NCBI RefSeq assembly: GCF_048128805.1
Contig: NC_136016.1
Location: forward strand, 17,096,676 to 17,160,675
Direction: 5' to 3'
DNA: 64,000 bases
Origin: Centroberyx gerrardi
Lineage: Eukaryota; Chordata; Actinopteri; Beryciformes; Berycidae
A program made the position numbers and the translations under genes. Shown here piece by piece: positions 38,201-56,454 of this stretch. A model generated the notes under the pieces. It made no database searches. It worked only from the letters and a program-made list of their open reading frames with translations, and was not told the DNA's origin. Within the stretch, counting starts at the first letter, position 1. Each line of letters begins with the position of its first letter.

Positions 38201-39536
38201 AAATTGATGAGATAATTAAAACCGACACTTGCTGTAATTCTACCACATGTATTGGAACCAAAGCATCCATAATTGCATTAGGTATTAAGATGACATTATT
38301 TTGCAGGAGTCTAATGAAATGTGACTTCAGAATAAATGGAGAAGATATCTGATTATGTGCTGCCATCATTTTACAAAACTCACAAGGGTAAGATAGTGTA
38401 TTACTTACATGCTTTTTAATAAACTAGGCTACAGCTCTTGCACCAGGCTGCAGGCCTTTAAAAATGAGTAGTCTATTAACTGAATAACTCCAAAGTTATC
38501 CCACTAAGCCCATTTGTTACAATGTTACAACTCTTCTGTCCAGTGGTATACTTCTTTGTCATATTTTTGGAGGCACACCTGGGCCTTGTATCCAGTGATG
38601 TAGTGGTAGGCTAAATAAAAAGGTGGGTAAACAATGACCTCCAGCTGGTGATCTTCATAAGACAAACAACCACAATACAAAACAAAAATCAATGAATTTA
38701 CAGGAATGCATTTTCCCGAAGACCATATCATCCTATAACATATCAGTTTGATATGTGTACTATAGGAATTTATCGTTAAGATTGAGATGTCGGGCATAAA
38801 AGGTGTAGGGACTTTATTCCAGAACAAACAAGCGGGTAAACTGAGTTAAGGTGGGTTTGTGTCTGCTTGTGGCGCTTGTCTGCATGAACTAGGCTGCTTT
38901 TACACTTAATTTGGGGAGTTATGGGGGAGTTTTACGCTCTTTATCCCATGTCATATTTTTAAAAAAACACACAGTTGAGGAGCCTGCACCGCCAAAGCCA
39001 CAGCCTACCTTGAACTCCCGGCTGTGCTGAGGAGTGTACTCGAAAGTCCACAGCGCCCGGACAAGCCCGGAGAGCTGCTCGGTCACCTCCCCCGCCTCCT
39101 GCTGCTGGCCCTTCTTCTGCACCAGCACCCCGTTGGACTTGGCCTTGTCGTTGTTGGTCGTCTCTCCCCCGCGGAACTGCTCCAGAGCCAGGTACTCGGC
39201 GAACAGCTCGGTGTTGCTCAGGCACTGCAAGATAGCGTTCATGAAGCAGGTGTTGCCGTGGTTCTTGAGCCCGGCGACGCCCGGCACCTTGTCCCCGAAG
39301 AGGAACCCCCCGCAGTCGCTGTCGTCGGAGGGGACTGAGCATCCCGTTGTGGTCGGGACCGAAGTTGCGTCGTCCTTCTCGTCGTCGGCGGCCTGCTCCT
39401 CGGTGCCGAAATGAGACAGAGTCGACAAGGTCCGGAGAACTCGGTTCATAAAGCTCCCCACGGAGCGGACCGAGCTCCTCCGGAACAGCTTTTTGCTGAA
39501 GGATTTCTTCTCCTTGTTTGTGGCAGCTTTCGACAT
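26233..39536 (-). CDS. usp31: Ubiquitin carboxyl-terminal hydrolase 31
   Basis: Sixteen exons with consistent phases: 39009-39536, 33923-34060, 33514-33602, 32880-32972, 32481-32616, 31756-31906, 31341-31521, 30739-30850, 30532-30626, 29727-29804, 29387-29516, 29093-29212, 28592-28817, 28224-28382, 27966-28118, 26233-27797. They give 1317 aa; human USP31 is about 1352. It is a cysteine protease that removes ubiquitin. The Cys box GLKNHGNTCFMNAILQCLS holds Cys97, the QHDAQEFLLWLLDRVHEDL block follows, two CPHC zinc-knuckle motifs lie in exons 4 and 12, and the His box QGGHYT (His about 690) and WYCFDDSDV (Asp about 707) complete the triad. The last exon encodes a 520-residue Ser/Lys/Pro-rich tail, as in human. 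Start is the ATG at 39536; a GTG six bases upstream is not needed. Confidence 0.95.
28441..28502. repeat. (AAAAC)n pentanucleotide microsatellite
   Basis: About eleven AAAAC units in the 209-bp usp31 intron between exons 13 and 14. On the transcript this reads (GTTTT)n. Confidence 0.95.
28947..29012. repeat. (TCCC)n / CT-rich tract
   Basis: CTCTCT followed by repeated TCCC units, in the usp31 intron between exons 12 and 13. Confidence 0.9.
29831..29897 (-). repeat. Fish SINE/LINE tail with GCTCTGGATAAGAGC-type motif
   Basis: On the minus strand: CATTCTGGATATGAGCATCA, then GCAAATGCCTAAAATGGAAA. This is the conserved 3' end of many fish retroposons. Related tails are at 34828-34878 (minus) and 49495-49560 (plus). 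Confidence 0.6.
30965..31322. mobile_element. hAT-like miniature element in usp31 intron 7
   Basis: The ends TAGGGATGGGACGATA and TATTGTCCCATCCCTA are inverted copies. The 8-bp target duplication is TTGATTAG (30957-30964) against TTGGTTAG (31323-31330), 7 of 8. Length is 358 bp, AT-rich, noncoding. On the gene strand, the inner edge of the duplication lies about 10 nt inside the intron after the exon 7 donor (31340-31339). Confidence 0.8.
34828..34878 (-). repeat. Fish retroposon tail fragment
   Basis: The minus strand reads CATAAGTCGCTCTGGAAAAG, then AGCAACATCAAAATG, matching the tail family at 29831-29897. Confidence 0.55.
34929..36201. mobile_element. Nonautonomous TIR element in usp31 intron 1
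   Basis: The left end GTAGGGGAGACCGGGGAAAG and the right end CGTTATCCCCTAC (preceded by CAACTTATCC) are imperfect inverted copies. A GGGGTAAAATG and CCAAGTTGAGCCC pair near 35500 repeats the terminal theme. About 1.27 kb, with a GT microsatellite at 35787-35811 and no transposase frame. Superfamily unassigned. Confidence 0.5.
36202..38592. other. usp31 intron 1, unremarkable part
   Basis: AT-rich intron sequence between exons 1 and 2 of usp31. No additional exon with USP resemblance and no recognised repeat. Confidence 0.6.
38593..38865. mobile_element. Partial copy of the 4353-5027 hAT-like element
   Basis: Starts CAGTGATGTAGTGG and continues with GGTGGGTAAACAATGACCTC, closely matching the left part of the copy at 4353. 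Its last recognisable motif is AAGGTGGGTTTG near 38850, and the terminal repeat beyond it is absent. It sits about 150 bp from the donor of usp31 exon 1. Confidence 0.6.
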
Positions 39537-40570
39537 GGTCACTCAGTCTGACGGGTTTCCCCAGTTTATAGGCCTGTATTCCAGAAAGGGTCCCCTTTTA
39601 GAGCATCGCCTCGACCATTTGTCATCCCCCGGTGACAGCTCACCCACGTTAGGTTAAATGGAGCTCTACACTAGGCCTAGCATTCAGCATCATTTTAGAG
39701 GAAAATATAGGCCTGGCAGTTCTGGGGATCATATCATATCATGACACCACAGTAACATAAAACGACAAACTGGAATCAGCCCACTTGCAACACTGCGTCG
39801 GATTGCATAAACATGCTCCATGGAGAGCCACTATCACGGCGCGTTAAATGAATGCCTGGGGTAGTCCCGCACCAGCCAGGAGCCATCATCTCTAGCAGTC
39901 GGTCCGGGGGCATAACATCACGTAGCTGTCATATTCGGAGACACGAAAATAATGCGCTTTAGTTGCGTATCAATGGGCAGTGTCTTTAAAATATCAACAT
40001 CAAATCAACCTTTCAATCCAGGGAATCGCGAGCGGAATTCCTCATGATTTATTAAAGAAACCGCAGCTCCACCCTTAATAATACTATTCCTTCACCTCGG
40101 GTCATCAGTGTTTATCCGCGCTGTTGTTCAAAACTGAAGGGTCGCTGATATTTAGCCAGTGGATGTCTTCCCTAAATCGCCTCCACAGTGGACGCGCTTG
40201 CAGAGGCTCTTCCAAACTGAGGAACCCCCCGACCGGAGCGGCACGGTCCGCCGCTCCCCTCCATTCGGCTTAAAAGCGCCTCTTGTGCGCGAGATGCGAA
40301 AGGTGCATGTTTCGGTATCTCCATCCGCAAGTTTTGATTACTTGTCCCAGTCCCTTTACGGCTTATTTTCCCCTCCGCTTGTGATTCATGGCAAGGCCGC
40401 TTCTCCCGTCTCCATCATCATCTGTAGTCACCGATACTGCAGGCAGGGCGGTGACGGCTGACGTCAGGGCCAAACACTGGTCCATGTTGGAGGAGAGCAG
40501 GTAGCGGCATGTGATGCTGGACGATGCTCCATCCCCGTTTCTGCCCAGCATGCACCGTGCTGGGCGCCAA
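39009..40570 (-). promoter_or_regulatory. usp31: CpG-rich usp31 promoter and first exon
   Basis: A sustained GC- and CpG-rich stretch covers exon 1 and about 1 kb upstream, unlike the AT-rich surroundings, as usual for a broadly expressed vertebrate promoter. A full CRE palindrome TGACGTCA lies at 40459-40466. The start site itself cannot be fixed by eye. Confidence 0.6.
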
Positions 40571-41693
40571 CTGGGTAGCCATGGCAAGGTATGGGCAGCT
40601 ATCATGCCCTATAGTCTAAGTTTACATTTGATATAGTTTTTTTCATTTGTTATAAGGGAGAGAAAATCCCCATAAAATTTTCTTCAATTAAAAAAAAATC
40701 ACATAAGGTGAGCATAGGGTGTTCCCTTTATTCTGTCTGCATCTGCACAAGATAGTTTGATGACCAATATAGAATTTATTACACCTTCATGAAAAATTAC
40801 TATAGTAATCATATAATACATTTTAGAAGGATGCTACACAGATACTGTAGGTTACGACTACAGTTAAACTAAATTAAAACTAAAGTAAAACTCCTTATAG
40901 GAATATTATGAGAATACAATAACACATCAAACTATTGAGTGAGCCCACAGACACACTTTAAGTCCATATAGGAATATTATAGTGATTTTTCATAAGAGAT
41001 TGACCAAATAATGTCTTGTCATTCATCAGTAACTGCTTCACTTGTCCCTACAAATGTAGTCAATAAGCAGGTTTCAAACAATATTAGATTCAGGCACTTT
41101 GCCATACCTTTAGTTTAGTGAATTGATGCTCCTGCTCCCAAGTCTGGAGTCTCTGTCTGGCAGTGGCTGTAACCTGAATATTAGAGCAAATAAAGTCTTC
41201 TATTTTCACATGTATTCCCCAGCCAGCTGACTGTGACAGGCAGGCCTATTCTCACGACTTGAGGGTGCAAATGCATCCACTATGCAGAGCGGATGCATTG
41301 ATATGCGATTTATTAAACGTTGACTTTTCATAATGTTTTTGAATCGGTCTCCATCAGTGCTCAGATAAAACAAATAGTAAACGGAAGCATTAATACATTC
41401 TAGATCAATTCCACGCACACACACACACACACTTTTCTGGATTATGAAAAAAAGTATTTGAGGATAAAGGCCAGACATTTATTAAATTAGATTGATTACA
41501 TTACAAAATCATTCAACCCCTAATCTCATCTAGTAAATAAACAATAGAATAATAGAAAATAAGACATTTGTACAGTATCCTGTAGTGCTGTATATATTTG
41601 ATTTACAGATTTTCCAGCTATTGCATGGGAACATTTCCAATAGAGACTATCCATCTTTTTGTTAATTGCCCAGTTCAGCTTCTACTACAGCAA

Positions 41694-41696
41694 GCC

Positions 41697-41749
<53 letters not shown>
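41694..41749. repeat. (GA)n microsatellite
   Basis: About 50 bp of pure AG dinucleotides. Confidence 0.95.
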
Positions 41750-41752
<3 letters not shown>

Positions 41753-42052
41753 TTCATAACATTTCCGTCATACCTTTAACTGTAAACTCAATTACTGAAT
41801 GTGCAGCTCACCTAAGAGAAAACAGATGCAGCTCCATTCGGAAATATTACCATAGGACGATAGTTATTCAGTCCAATTAATATTATAGATTAAACCTATT
41901 AAAGACAAATAATTTGACAAATAATTAACAATGGAGCTATGGATCATATATATTTCAAATCCACTGGCACATCCCATCCCCTGACTTACATTTTGGTTCT
42001 TCCTTAGATGCTTCAACAAACTATGGGGGTTTGAATGCTGAGACTCAAGATG

Positions 42053-42411
42053 TACACTACCAGTCAGCAGTTTGGACACATGCATTTTTACTATTTTTCA
42101 CATTTTAGAACAATAGTAAAGACATCAAAACTATGAAATAACACAAATTGAATTATACAGTGACCAAAAAAGTGTTAAACAAGTCAAAACTATCTTACAT
42201 TTTAGATTCTTTAAAGTAGCCGCCCTTTGCCTTGATGGAAAGGCAAAGGCTTTAGAAAGAAATTCATACATAGGCATCAACTTCACTATTTATATTTGTC
42301 TAACCAAATTTCAAGCATTTAAGCATAAGCCTTTAGATCAAAATGGCTTTAAGAGAATGAAAAACATAGTACATTCAATCAGGTGTGTCCAAACTTTTGA
42401 CTGGTAGGGTA
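42053..42411. mobile_element. Tc1/mariner-like MITE
   Basis: Inverted ends TACACTACCAGTCAGCAGTT and ACTTTTGACTGGTAGGGTA with flanking TA fit the Tc1/mariner group. The 359-bp body is noncoding and contains a perfect internal hairpin, CCTTTGCCTT and AAGGCAAAGG, around 42234-42250. A second copy with the same internal deletion starts at 63372. Confidence 0.75.
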
Positions 42412-42818
42412 CAGTCAAGACACTTTTTCCCTTTTGGCTTGACTTCAAGGCATCATCAAAGGTGAGTCATTATTTAAAGTCTCACTTAGTTCTGGACTAA
42501 ACAGTGTGATAAAGTCTGAACCTCTTTGATTCTGCTAGGAGGTTCTCAAAACCTCCTAAATCCATACCTGTTTGGACAGGATCATCCTAATGTTACCAGA
42601 ACTAGTAAGCCCCAAGTGGGAATGGTCACTCAGAAATTTGAGATTTAAGGTACTGTAACATGTAAACAAAGTAAAAGTGAAATCAGACTGTGAATCAGAC
42701 ACTTTGCTGAAAAACCCCTGGGGAACCCGTCAAGGATGCCTGGGGGTTCCCAGACTCCCCTGCTTTAAGAGCCACTGTGTAGCGATACCTACAGCGTCTG
42801 TCTCCCTCTCCCTTTCTG

Positions 42819-50814
<7,996 letters not shown>

Positions 50815-52495
50815 TTGGCTGTCTTTCTTCCTCACTAGCGCAAACCGCTGGCTAGCATTCAGTCATACACTCTTCTTGTGTAGCCCATGTCATCGGGCCA
50901 TCGCTAGCTAAACAACTAGTTTTTCCCCAACACAGGTTTCGAGACAAATATAAAATAAATAGCCCAGGAAAATGAAATGATCATCACGACTAAATATATT
51001 TCTAACAAGGCAACGGCTTCCTCCAGAGTTAACTCGAAATGTCCACGGCATTCAAGAAGAGAAGTAAATTTCTTAAAGGTTTGATGTTTGCTGACTACCA
51101 GTGAGTTCAATTGACGGTTGACAGCAAATTCCTGTTTGTACTTTGTATTTACCTTCCCCAGAAACAAGCGCCAAGACAATAAAATGGCCTGCTAAGTAAT
51201 ATACTGTAATAACAGAATAGGGCTAAAATGTTATGTCAAAAAGTGTATCCGTCTGCGAAGAAAGACAAAGCGTACTTGTCCTACAGCAAAGAGAGAGGAG
51301 AATATATAAAGTGCTTAATTTGAAGAGACCGTCAGTGTGTCACACACGGGAGTGTCCGTGCAGAAACCCTCACAGCTCTGCACTTTGCTTCCCTCTGGTG
51401 GCTAATGACCATATACCACCTTATGGCAACTACTTTTCATGTGAAACGAATCATCTATTTATCAAAGCAGCAACAATAGTAACACTGTATAGTATGGGGT
51501 TTCTCTGATGTTGAGGTTTGTTATTTAGAGGTTTTTGAGATCACCTCAACTGGGATGACGTTAAAGTAGACCTGATCTGGATAGACACCCTCAATGTCTT
51601 GCTGGAGCTGCCCTCTACCCCTAATTAAATCACCTATTAAAATAAAATGCATGCTGTACAGTAATACCACAGTTTCAGAGTTGCAGTGCTTCAGTATTAC
51701 TGTACAGCATGCATTTTATTTTAATAAGTGATTCCACTTTTACCATGTAATATGATTGTGGGCTGAACGTTGAAATAAGTGTAACTGTTTTTAAGCTGCA
51801 AAACAAATTGCCTCAATGAGGACATTAACATTTTTTCTAAACTAATGTAACCTAATGGCCACTGTGCTCAGTGATCCTTACCCTGGAAACTGTAGCAACC
51901 CAACAGGAAAGTCACATTATCCTTGCTAGGCGAGACTTTTATGGTGTCCCTGGTGTTAATGGAATGCATCATATTGTATGTGGTTGTTTATTCTGTGTGC
52001 TTCATACATTTTTAAAATTTTTATTGTCAGTATTTGGTTTTACAATATTAGACCTGTTAATCAAGCCATCCAGGTGCTCTTGGTTGTGTTGGACCTCCTG
52101 GCCACGCTCCTGTAGACTTCTGCTGCAACTCAGTGGTCTGGTCTCACTTTGCATAGCGATTCCTCTTCTCCTATCTGCCTTAGCATGGTAAAGTACAGCG
52201 GCTGCCATCATTACATGCCAACCATGTTTTGCGGAGAGGACTTTCTTGTTGTATGATTTCAACTGGTAGGTCTCTATGTTTAAAGTAGCGTCATTACACA
52301 GTCACATTTCAGCCATTTTATATCTGCTGCAGTAGACATGGATCACTACACACATCCCATTTCATGATTATTATGCAAAACACACGGGCAACAAAGGAGA
52401 GCAGATGAACCCAGATGACACACTCTTCTTCCAGCTTCTAGCAGCTGCCTGGGAGAACACGACAAAGCAGAGGACACTTCAGCTCATTCAAAGAG
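50815..52495. other. Head-to-head spacer cog7 / myadm-like gene
   Basis: Divergent intergenic region that must hold both promoters. No CpG island as strong as that of usp31. No extra coding frame is supported. A long hairpin at 51628-51733 is listed separately. Confidence 0.5.
51628..51733. repeat. Long hairpin, 39-bp arms
   Basis: Left arm 51628-51666 and right arm 51695-51733 are inverted copies with a single mismatch, around a 28-bp loop. The arm core is AAAATGCATGCTGTACAGTA. It could be a foldback MITE without interior, or a transcribed hairpin. Confidence 0.85.
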
Positions 52496-53401
52496 ATGGG
52501 ATTTAAAGACATAATCAATGATGTTAAAGAGACAGTGTCTAAGGCGGTGTTTACCCCTGCCACTCTGATGTCTGGACGCGGGGGGCTGCACATGTGTCAG
52601 ATCATTCTGTGTCTGGTCACCTTTTTCCTGGGTGCCTTTAAAGGTGAGAGCACCCATACCTACTGGAACTATGCTATGTTCACCTGGTCCTTCTGCCCCA
52701 TCATGACCATCATCATCACCCTGATTGAGATGTTCCTGCTCGATATCCCACTCAATATGTTTTGCATGGACTGGCCCGACTTCACCACAGGCATGGCCAT
52801 GTCTTCTACCCTCATGACCCTGACTGTGGCCATTACCTATGCCAACTTCTACGCCTGCAGCAAATGCTTCTACGCCTGGCTGGTCAGTCTGTTTGCCTTC
52901 TTGTGTGGCGTGGTCTACGCGATGGAGGTGGTGAAGGATAAAATCCTGGACGGGAAAAAGGGGAGCTACCTGGCCGCTCTGCCCGGATTCTGGAAGGTTA
53001 TGGAAGCCTTTGTGACCTGCATCATTTTTATCTCGCTCACTGGCTACCATGACAGGCCTGTTCTGATCTTGTGCATTGTAGCATATATCATTCCTTTCCC
53101 CATCATCCCCCTAATCATAGTCACCAACATCCTCAAGAAACTGAAGAAGTGTTTACCCTTTAACTTGGACAGGTTTGTGTTTATTTTTCTGGTCATCTCT
53201 GTAGTGCTGTATGCATTTGCCGCTATCGTGTGGCCCATTTTCATCTTCAGGAACAATCCTCGTCCCAGTGACTGTCCAGCCAGCTACTGTATCTGGGCCA
53301 TTCAGTTTATGGTTGCTTTCATGACCTATGTGAATCTCATTCTTTTCATAGTGGACCTTGTTTTTACCCTGCTTGGGATCTGTGGCTTTAAACGCACATA
53401 A
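52496..53401 (+). CDS. Myeloid-associated differentiation marker-like protein, copy A
   Basis: Single-exon frame of 301 aa, no intron in the coding region. MYADM-family proteins have two MARVEL domains (about 8 membrane helices) and act at cholesterol-rich membranes. Here about eight hydrophobic stretches are visible. The second half carries the family-like run YLAALPGFWKVMEAFVTCII, and the last helix region reads YVNLILFIVDLVF. Human MYADM is about 322 aa. The N-terminus FKDIINDVKETVSKAVFTP is predicted amphipathic. The first polyadenylation hexamer AATAAA follows at 53527-53532. The orthology to a specific MYADM/MYADML2 gene is not settled, so no symbol is given. Confidence 0.85.
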   Translation: MGFKDIINDVKETVSKAVFTPATLMSGRGGLHMCQIILCLVTFFLGAFKGESTHTYWNYAMFTWSFCPIMTIIITLIEMFLLDIPLNMFCMDWPDFTTGMAMSSTLMTLTVAITYANFYACSKCFYAWLVSLFAFLCGVVYAMEVVKDKILDGKKGSYLAALPGFWKVMEAFVTCIIFISLTGYHDRPVLILCIVAYIIPFPIIPLIIVTNILKKLKKCLPFNLDRFVFIFLVISVVLYAFAAIVWPIFIFRNNPRPSDCPASYCIWAIQFMVAFMTYVNLILFIVDLVFTLLGICGFKRT

Positions 53402-53779
53402 ACAAGACCTGTACTTTTCTCATCATTTCTTAAAAATGTTTTCTTTAAACCCACACAGATTAAAAATTGTTGAGTAGAACCCTGAAACTGAGCATACATG
53501 AACATTCATTTATCCTCCTGAATACAATAAAATATGCAATGCTTGTAGCTTGGGCATTATCTGGGCCTCTATCTGGGTCTAATTAGTACCTGTATAATGT
53601 AAAATTAGTAAAGATGATTTACCAGGAATCCTGAAGACTTGTAAACAGTTTTGCATAGTTTTGCGTTTTGCATAGTTTTATGTGACAGTGTAATGATAGT
53701 ACGAAATTCGATGAGTCTGTTTCACCACCAATGATGCTATGCACTGTACAGTACATACATGCGAGATCAGGTCAGCCAA

Positions 53780-53991
53780 TTCGGTGTCTTCTTTTAAATC
53801 ACTTTTAAAAACACACTTTTACCGTTTTGCTTTTACGTGAACCCATTTTTGTCTTTCAAGTCATGTGACCTCTGATGTCTTACCTTTTTATGTAATTGTA
53901 TTTTATTTCTTGTCTTTTTATTTACTTATTTTTCTCTCTGTTTTGTAAAGCACTTTGTAACTGTGTTTTGATAAGTGCTATATAAATAAAG

Positions 53992-54027
<36 letters not shown>
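53780..54027 (+). mobile_element. LINE 3' tail, L2/CR1 group
   Basis: CTTCTTTTAAATCACTTTTA, then AAGCACTTTGTAACTGTG and GTGCTATATAAATAAAGTTT, ending in a (TTA)n run at 53991-54027. A very common 3' end of fish L2-type LINEs. Only the untranslated end remains. Confidence 0.75.
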
Positions 54028-54129
54028 TATATTATGTATGATTAGACACCATACATACATCATAAACATCTATACATATATACATGATGTGCACAACCCT
54101 AATGCATATAATATTTAACACAGTTTAAA

Positions 54130-54920
54130 TTGATAAAAGCTGATGCATATACACCTACAACAGGTGCATTTATCAAAGGGGATTTCACATGCAGATCATG
54201 CATCTCATGTAGTAACATGGGGTTCATTGACCAACACACAGGCAAAGAGTGCAACATTAAATGTCTCATCACATGTAACACCACCTATGTGGTATACATT
54301 TTGCTAATGCAAAAATATACATAGGTCAAACATACCAAAGTCTCAAAATCAAACTTAACAACAGAAGTATAAAACGTGGAGACATCACATCGCCTGCAGC
54401 CTGACACTTTATAAAGTGTGAGCACATGAAGTGTATTGCAAATCACACAGGTGGTGATGCTGAAAAATCTTTATTGAGAAGGCTGTTTCTGGTTACACAC
54501 CTTAAAAACATTACATCCTATTGATATGAATCAGGACTGCAATTTGATGGTCTTTCTATAAGATATTGTGTTTAAACTGAGAATTTAAATATCTTTATAT
54601 TGATTGTAGTAATGTCCAATTTATGAATGGCCCAATGCCTGATGTCTTGCAGGCAACACTCTAGTTTTATGATGTGTAATTTTCCAATGTGTATTCTATA
54701 TATTTTTCACTATGTTCCTGCGGTGTCAGATTAAATATGAAATATGTATTTAGCACTGGGAATGCGTGTTAAATGAATGAAATTGCATTACATCTATTAG
54801 AGGGTTCCCTCCAATGAGAAACGAGGTGCATCCATCATCCACAGACACTGATGAAGGCCAGAAGGCCGAAAATGTTTTGTCTCCAATGGGAATAAAGTGA
54901 ACCTCTATTAAAGACTATTT
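54130..54920 (+). mobile_element. Penelope-like retroelement fossil, 3' part
   Basis: The conceptual fragments CRSCISCSNMGF, KCLITCNTTYVVYIL and a later LKTLHPIGMNQDCNFDG-like stretch match the C-terminal region before and around the GIY-YIG endonuclease of Penelope-like elements. The noncoding 3' end carries CTGATGA...GAAA at 54848-54871 followed by AATAAAG. It is 5'-truncated, broken at several places and inactive. Only one terminal copy is present. Confidence 0.6.
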
Positions 54921-54986
54921 TTGTTGAGTGTGACCTCATTTCTTCAGTAGTAGGTGCAAAGGTTTTCAATCCAGCAGGAGAACAGT

Positions 54987-55071
<85 letters not shown>
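54987..55071. repeat. (TG)n microsatellite ending in (GA)n
   Basis: About 70 bp of TG dinucleotides with two TATG interruptions, then GAGAGAGA. Confidence 0.95.
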
Positions 55072-55638
55072 GGAGGGGTTGTCTGTATTCCTGTTTTGTC
55101 ATTTTAGAACAAGTCATGAAGAATTGGTTGAAATTAATTTGGGTCATACTGACTTGAAGCACATAGGTGTGTTAAATATTATGGGCTGACTTTGAAATCT
55201 TTGACTTTTGAATCTTTGATTATTTTTGCTTTCTAAATAAATGCATTTACAGAGAAGAGTGCATCTATATAATTTAATGAAATAAATGTAGACATGAATT
55301 GCAGAGAAATCTGCAATCTGTACATATATATATATATATATACGGATATATAATTGTTCATGGAAAACAGACTGCCAGACTCTTAGGAGCAGTTCATGCA
55401 CCCAGAGTTTTGAATAAAAAGGAGTGCCATGTGTAAACACTGATAGGATGTCTGTCTGCCTGTCTATACTGTGACTTTGCTCCATCTGAGTATGAGAATT
55501 AGAGCAGCAGTAGAAACAAGGGAGGTCGGGGCATCAGCTACTGAAGAATTAGCAGCAAGTACAATTTGTATTGACAACATTACAGAGGCTTCTGTTTCCT
55601 TACTTGTGGATTAATTACTTGGAGTACCCGATTTCAAC

Positions 55639-56454
55639 ATGTGTGGCCCATTCAAGAGCTTGCAGGGCATTTTGCGCTTGCTGGAAATAATCTTCAGTGC
55701 TTTGGCTCTCATCGTCGTCATCTTCAGAGGCAAGATGACGAGCCCGTGGGGCATCTGGTGTGAGTTTGTCTGGGTTTTCTGCATCGCCGTAGCCGTGACC
55801 CTGACTGTGGTGGAGAGCAAGAGCTGGCAGATCCTCCTAGCTGCCTTCCTGCCCAACTGGGCCGACCTGACCTGCGGGCTGACCATGCTGTGTGCCATCA
55901 TGATCAGCTCCGCCACAGTCATCTTTGTTTTTGTTTTTGTCTGCCTCACTTGCTTCACCAGCATCATCTGCGCCATATTCTCCCTGGTTGCCACCGTGAT
56001 TTTTCTGGTTGACGCTGTGATGCAAAAAATGAAGTGTCCGAGTGGCTACCTGTCCAACCTGAGAGGGATCCTCCGCATGACTGAGGCCTTCCTAGCTTGC
56101 ATTATTCTCTCTGCTGCCACTAACTATTTTCTAGGAGTAGATTTGCAGTCCCGACCTGTCGGGATGATACTGAGCATCATCGTCTTTGCTCTCTGCCTCC
56201 TGGTTACTATCATCATCATAGTTCTCCATCTGCTCAAGCTACTGCAATGTCTACTCTCATTCGGGTTAGGTATAATGGAGTTGGTGTTCAACGCTGTGGC
56301 AGTGCTGTCGTACCTGTGCGCTATTATTCTTTGGTCCGTCTATGGTTACAGGAACCACACTAACCGTAAAGACCTGAATACGGTTACAATTGGGTCCATT
56401 GTCAATGTCGTCCTTTACATTGTAGACCTAGTTTTATCCATCAAGGCTCGATAG
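55639..56454 (+). CDS. Myeloid-associated differentiation marker-like protein, copy B
   Basis: Single-exon frame of 271 aa, 2.2 kb downstream of copy A and in the same direction. It shares the MARVEL/MYADM plan: about eight hydrophobic stretches, a PNWADLTCGLTM segment aligning with WPDFTTGMAM of copy A, YLSNLRGILRMTEAFLACII aligning with its YLAALPG...EAFVTCII, and a final VLYIVDLVLS. It lacks the longer N-terminus of copy A and starts MCGPFKSLQGILRL. Identity between the copies is modest, so the duplication is old. AATAAA at 56502-56507 is the likely polyadenylation signal. The next gene, mss51, converges on it. Confidence 0.85.
   Translation: MCGPFKSLQGILRLLEIIFSALALIVVIFRGKMTSPWGIWCEFVWVFCIAVAVTLTVVESKSWQILLAAFLPNWADLTCGLTMLCAIMISSATVIFVFVFVCLTCFTSIICAIFSLVATVIFLVDAVMQKMKCPSGYLSNLRGILRMTEAFLACIILSAATNYFLGVDLQSRPVGMILSIIVFALCLLVTIIIIVLHLLKLLQCLLSFGLGIMELVFNAVAVLSYLCAIILWSVYGYRNHTNRKDLNTVTIGSIVNVVLYIVDLVLSIKAR

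Larger units (their letters stand above)
40571..42818. other. Intergenic usp31-cog7, no ENaC genes
   Basis: The spacer between the head of usp31 and the tail of cog7. It contains a (GA)n microsatellite at 41694-41749 and a Tc1-like MITE at 42053-42411, and presumably the cog7 3' untranslated region at its right edge. Nothing resembling SCNN1G or SCNN1B exons is present. Confidence 0.7.

Noticed and set aside
40571-42818. Remnant exons of SCNN1G or SCNN1B
   Set aside because: Read both strands for channel motifs and found only repeats and spacer sequence.
52484-53050. 188-codon minus-strand frame
   Set aside because: Exact antisense shadow of myadm-like copy A, His/Gly-rich as expected from reversed membrane-protein codons.
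54954-55157. Cys/Val-repeat frames over microsatellites
   Set aside because: Translation of TG dinucleotide repeats, not a protein.
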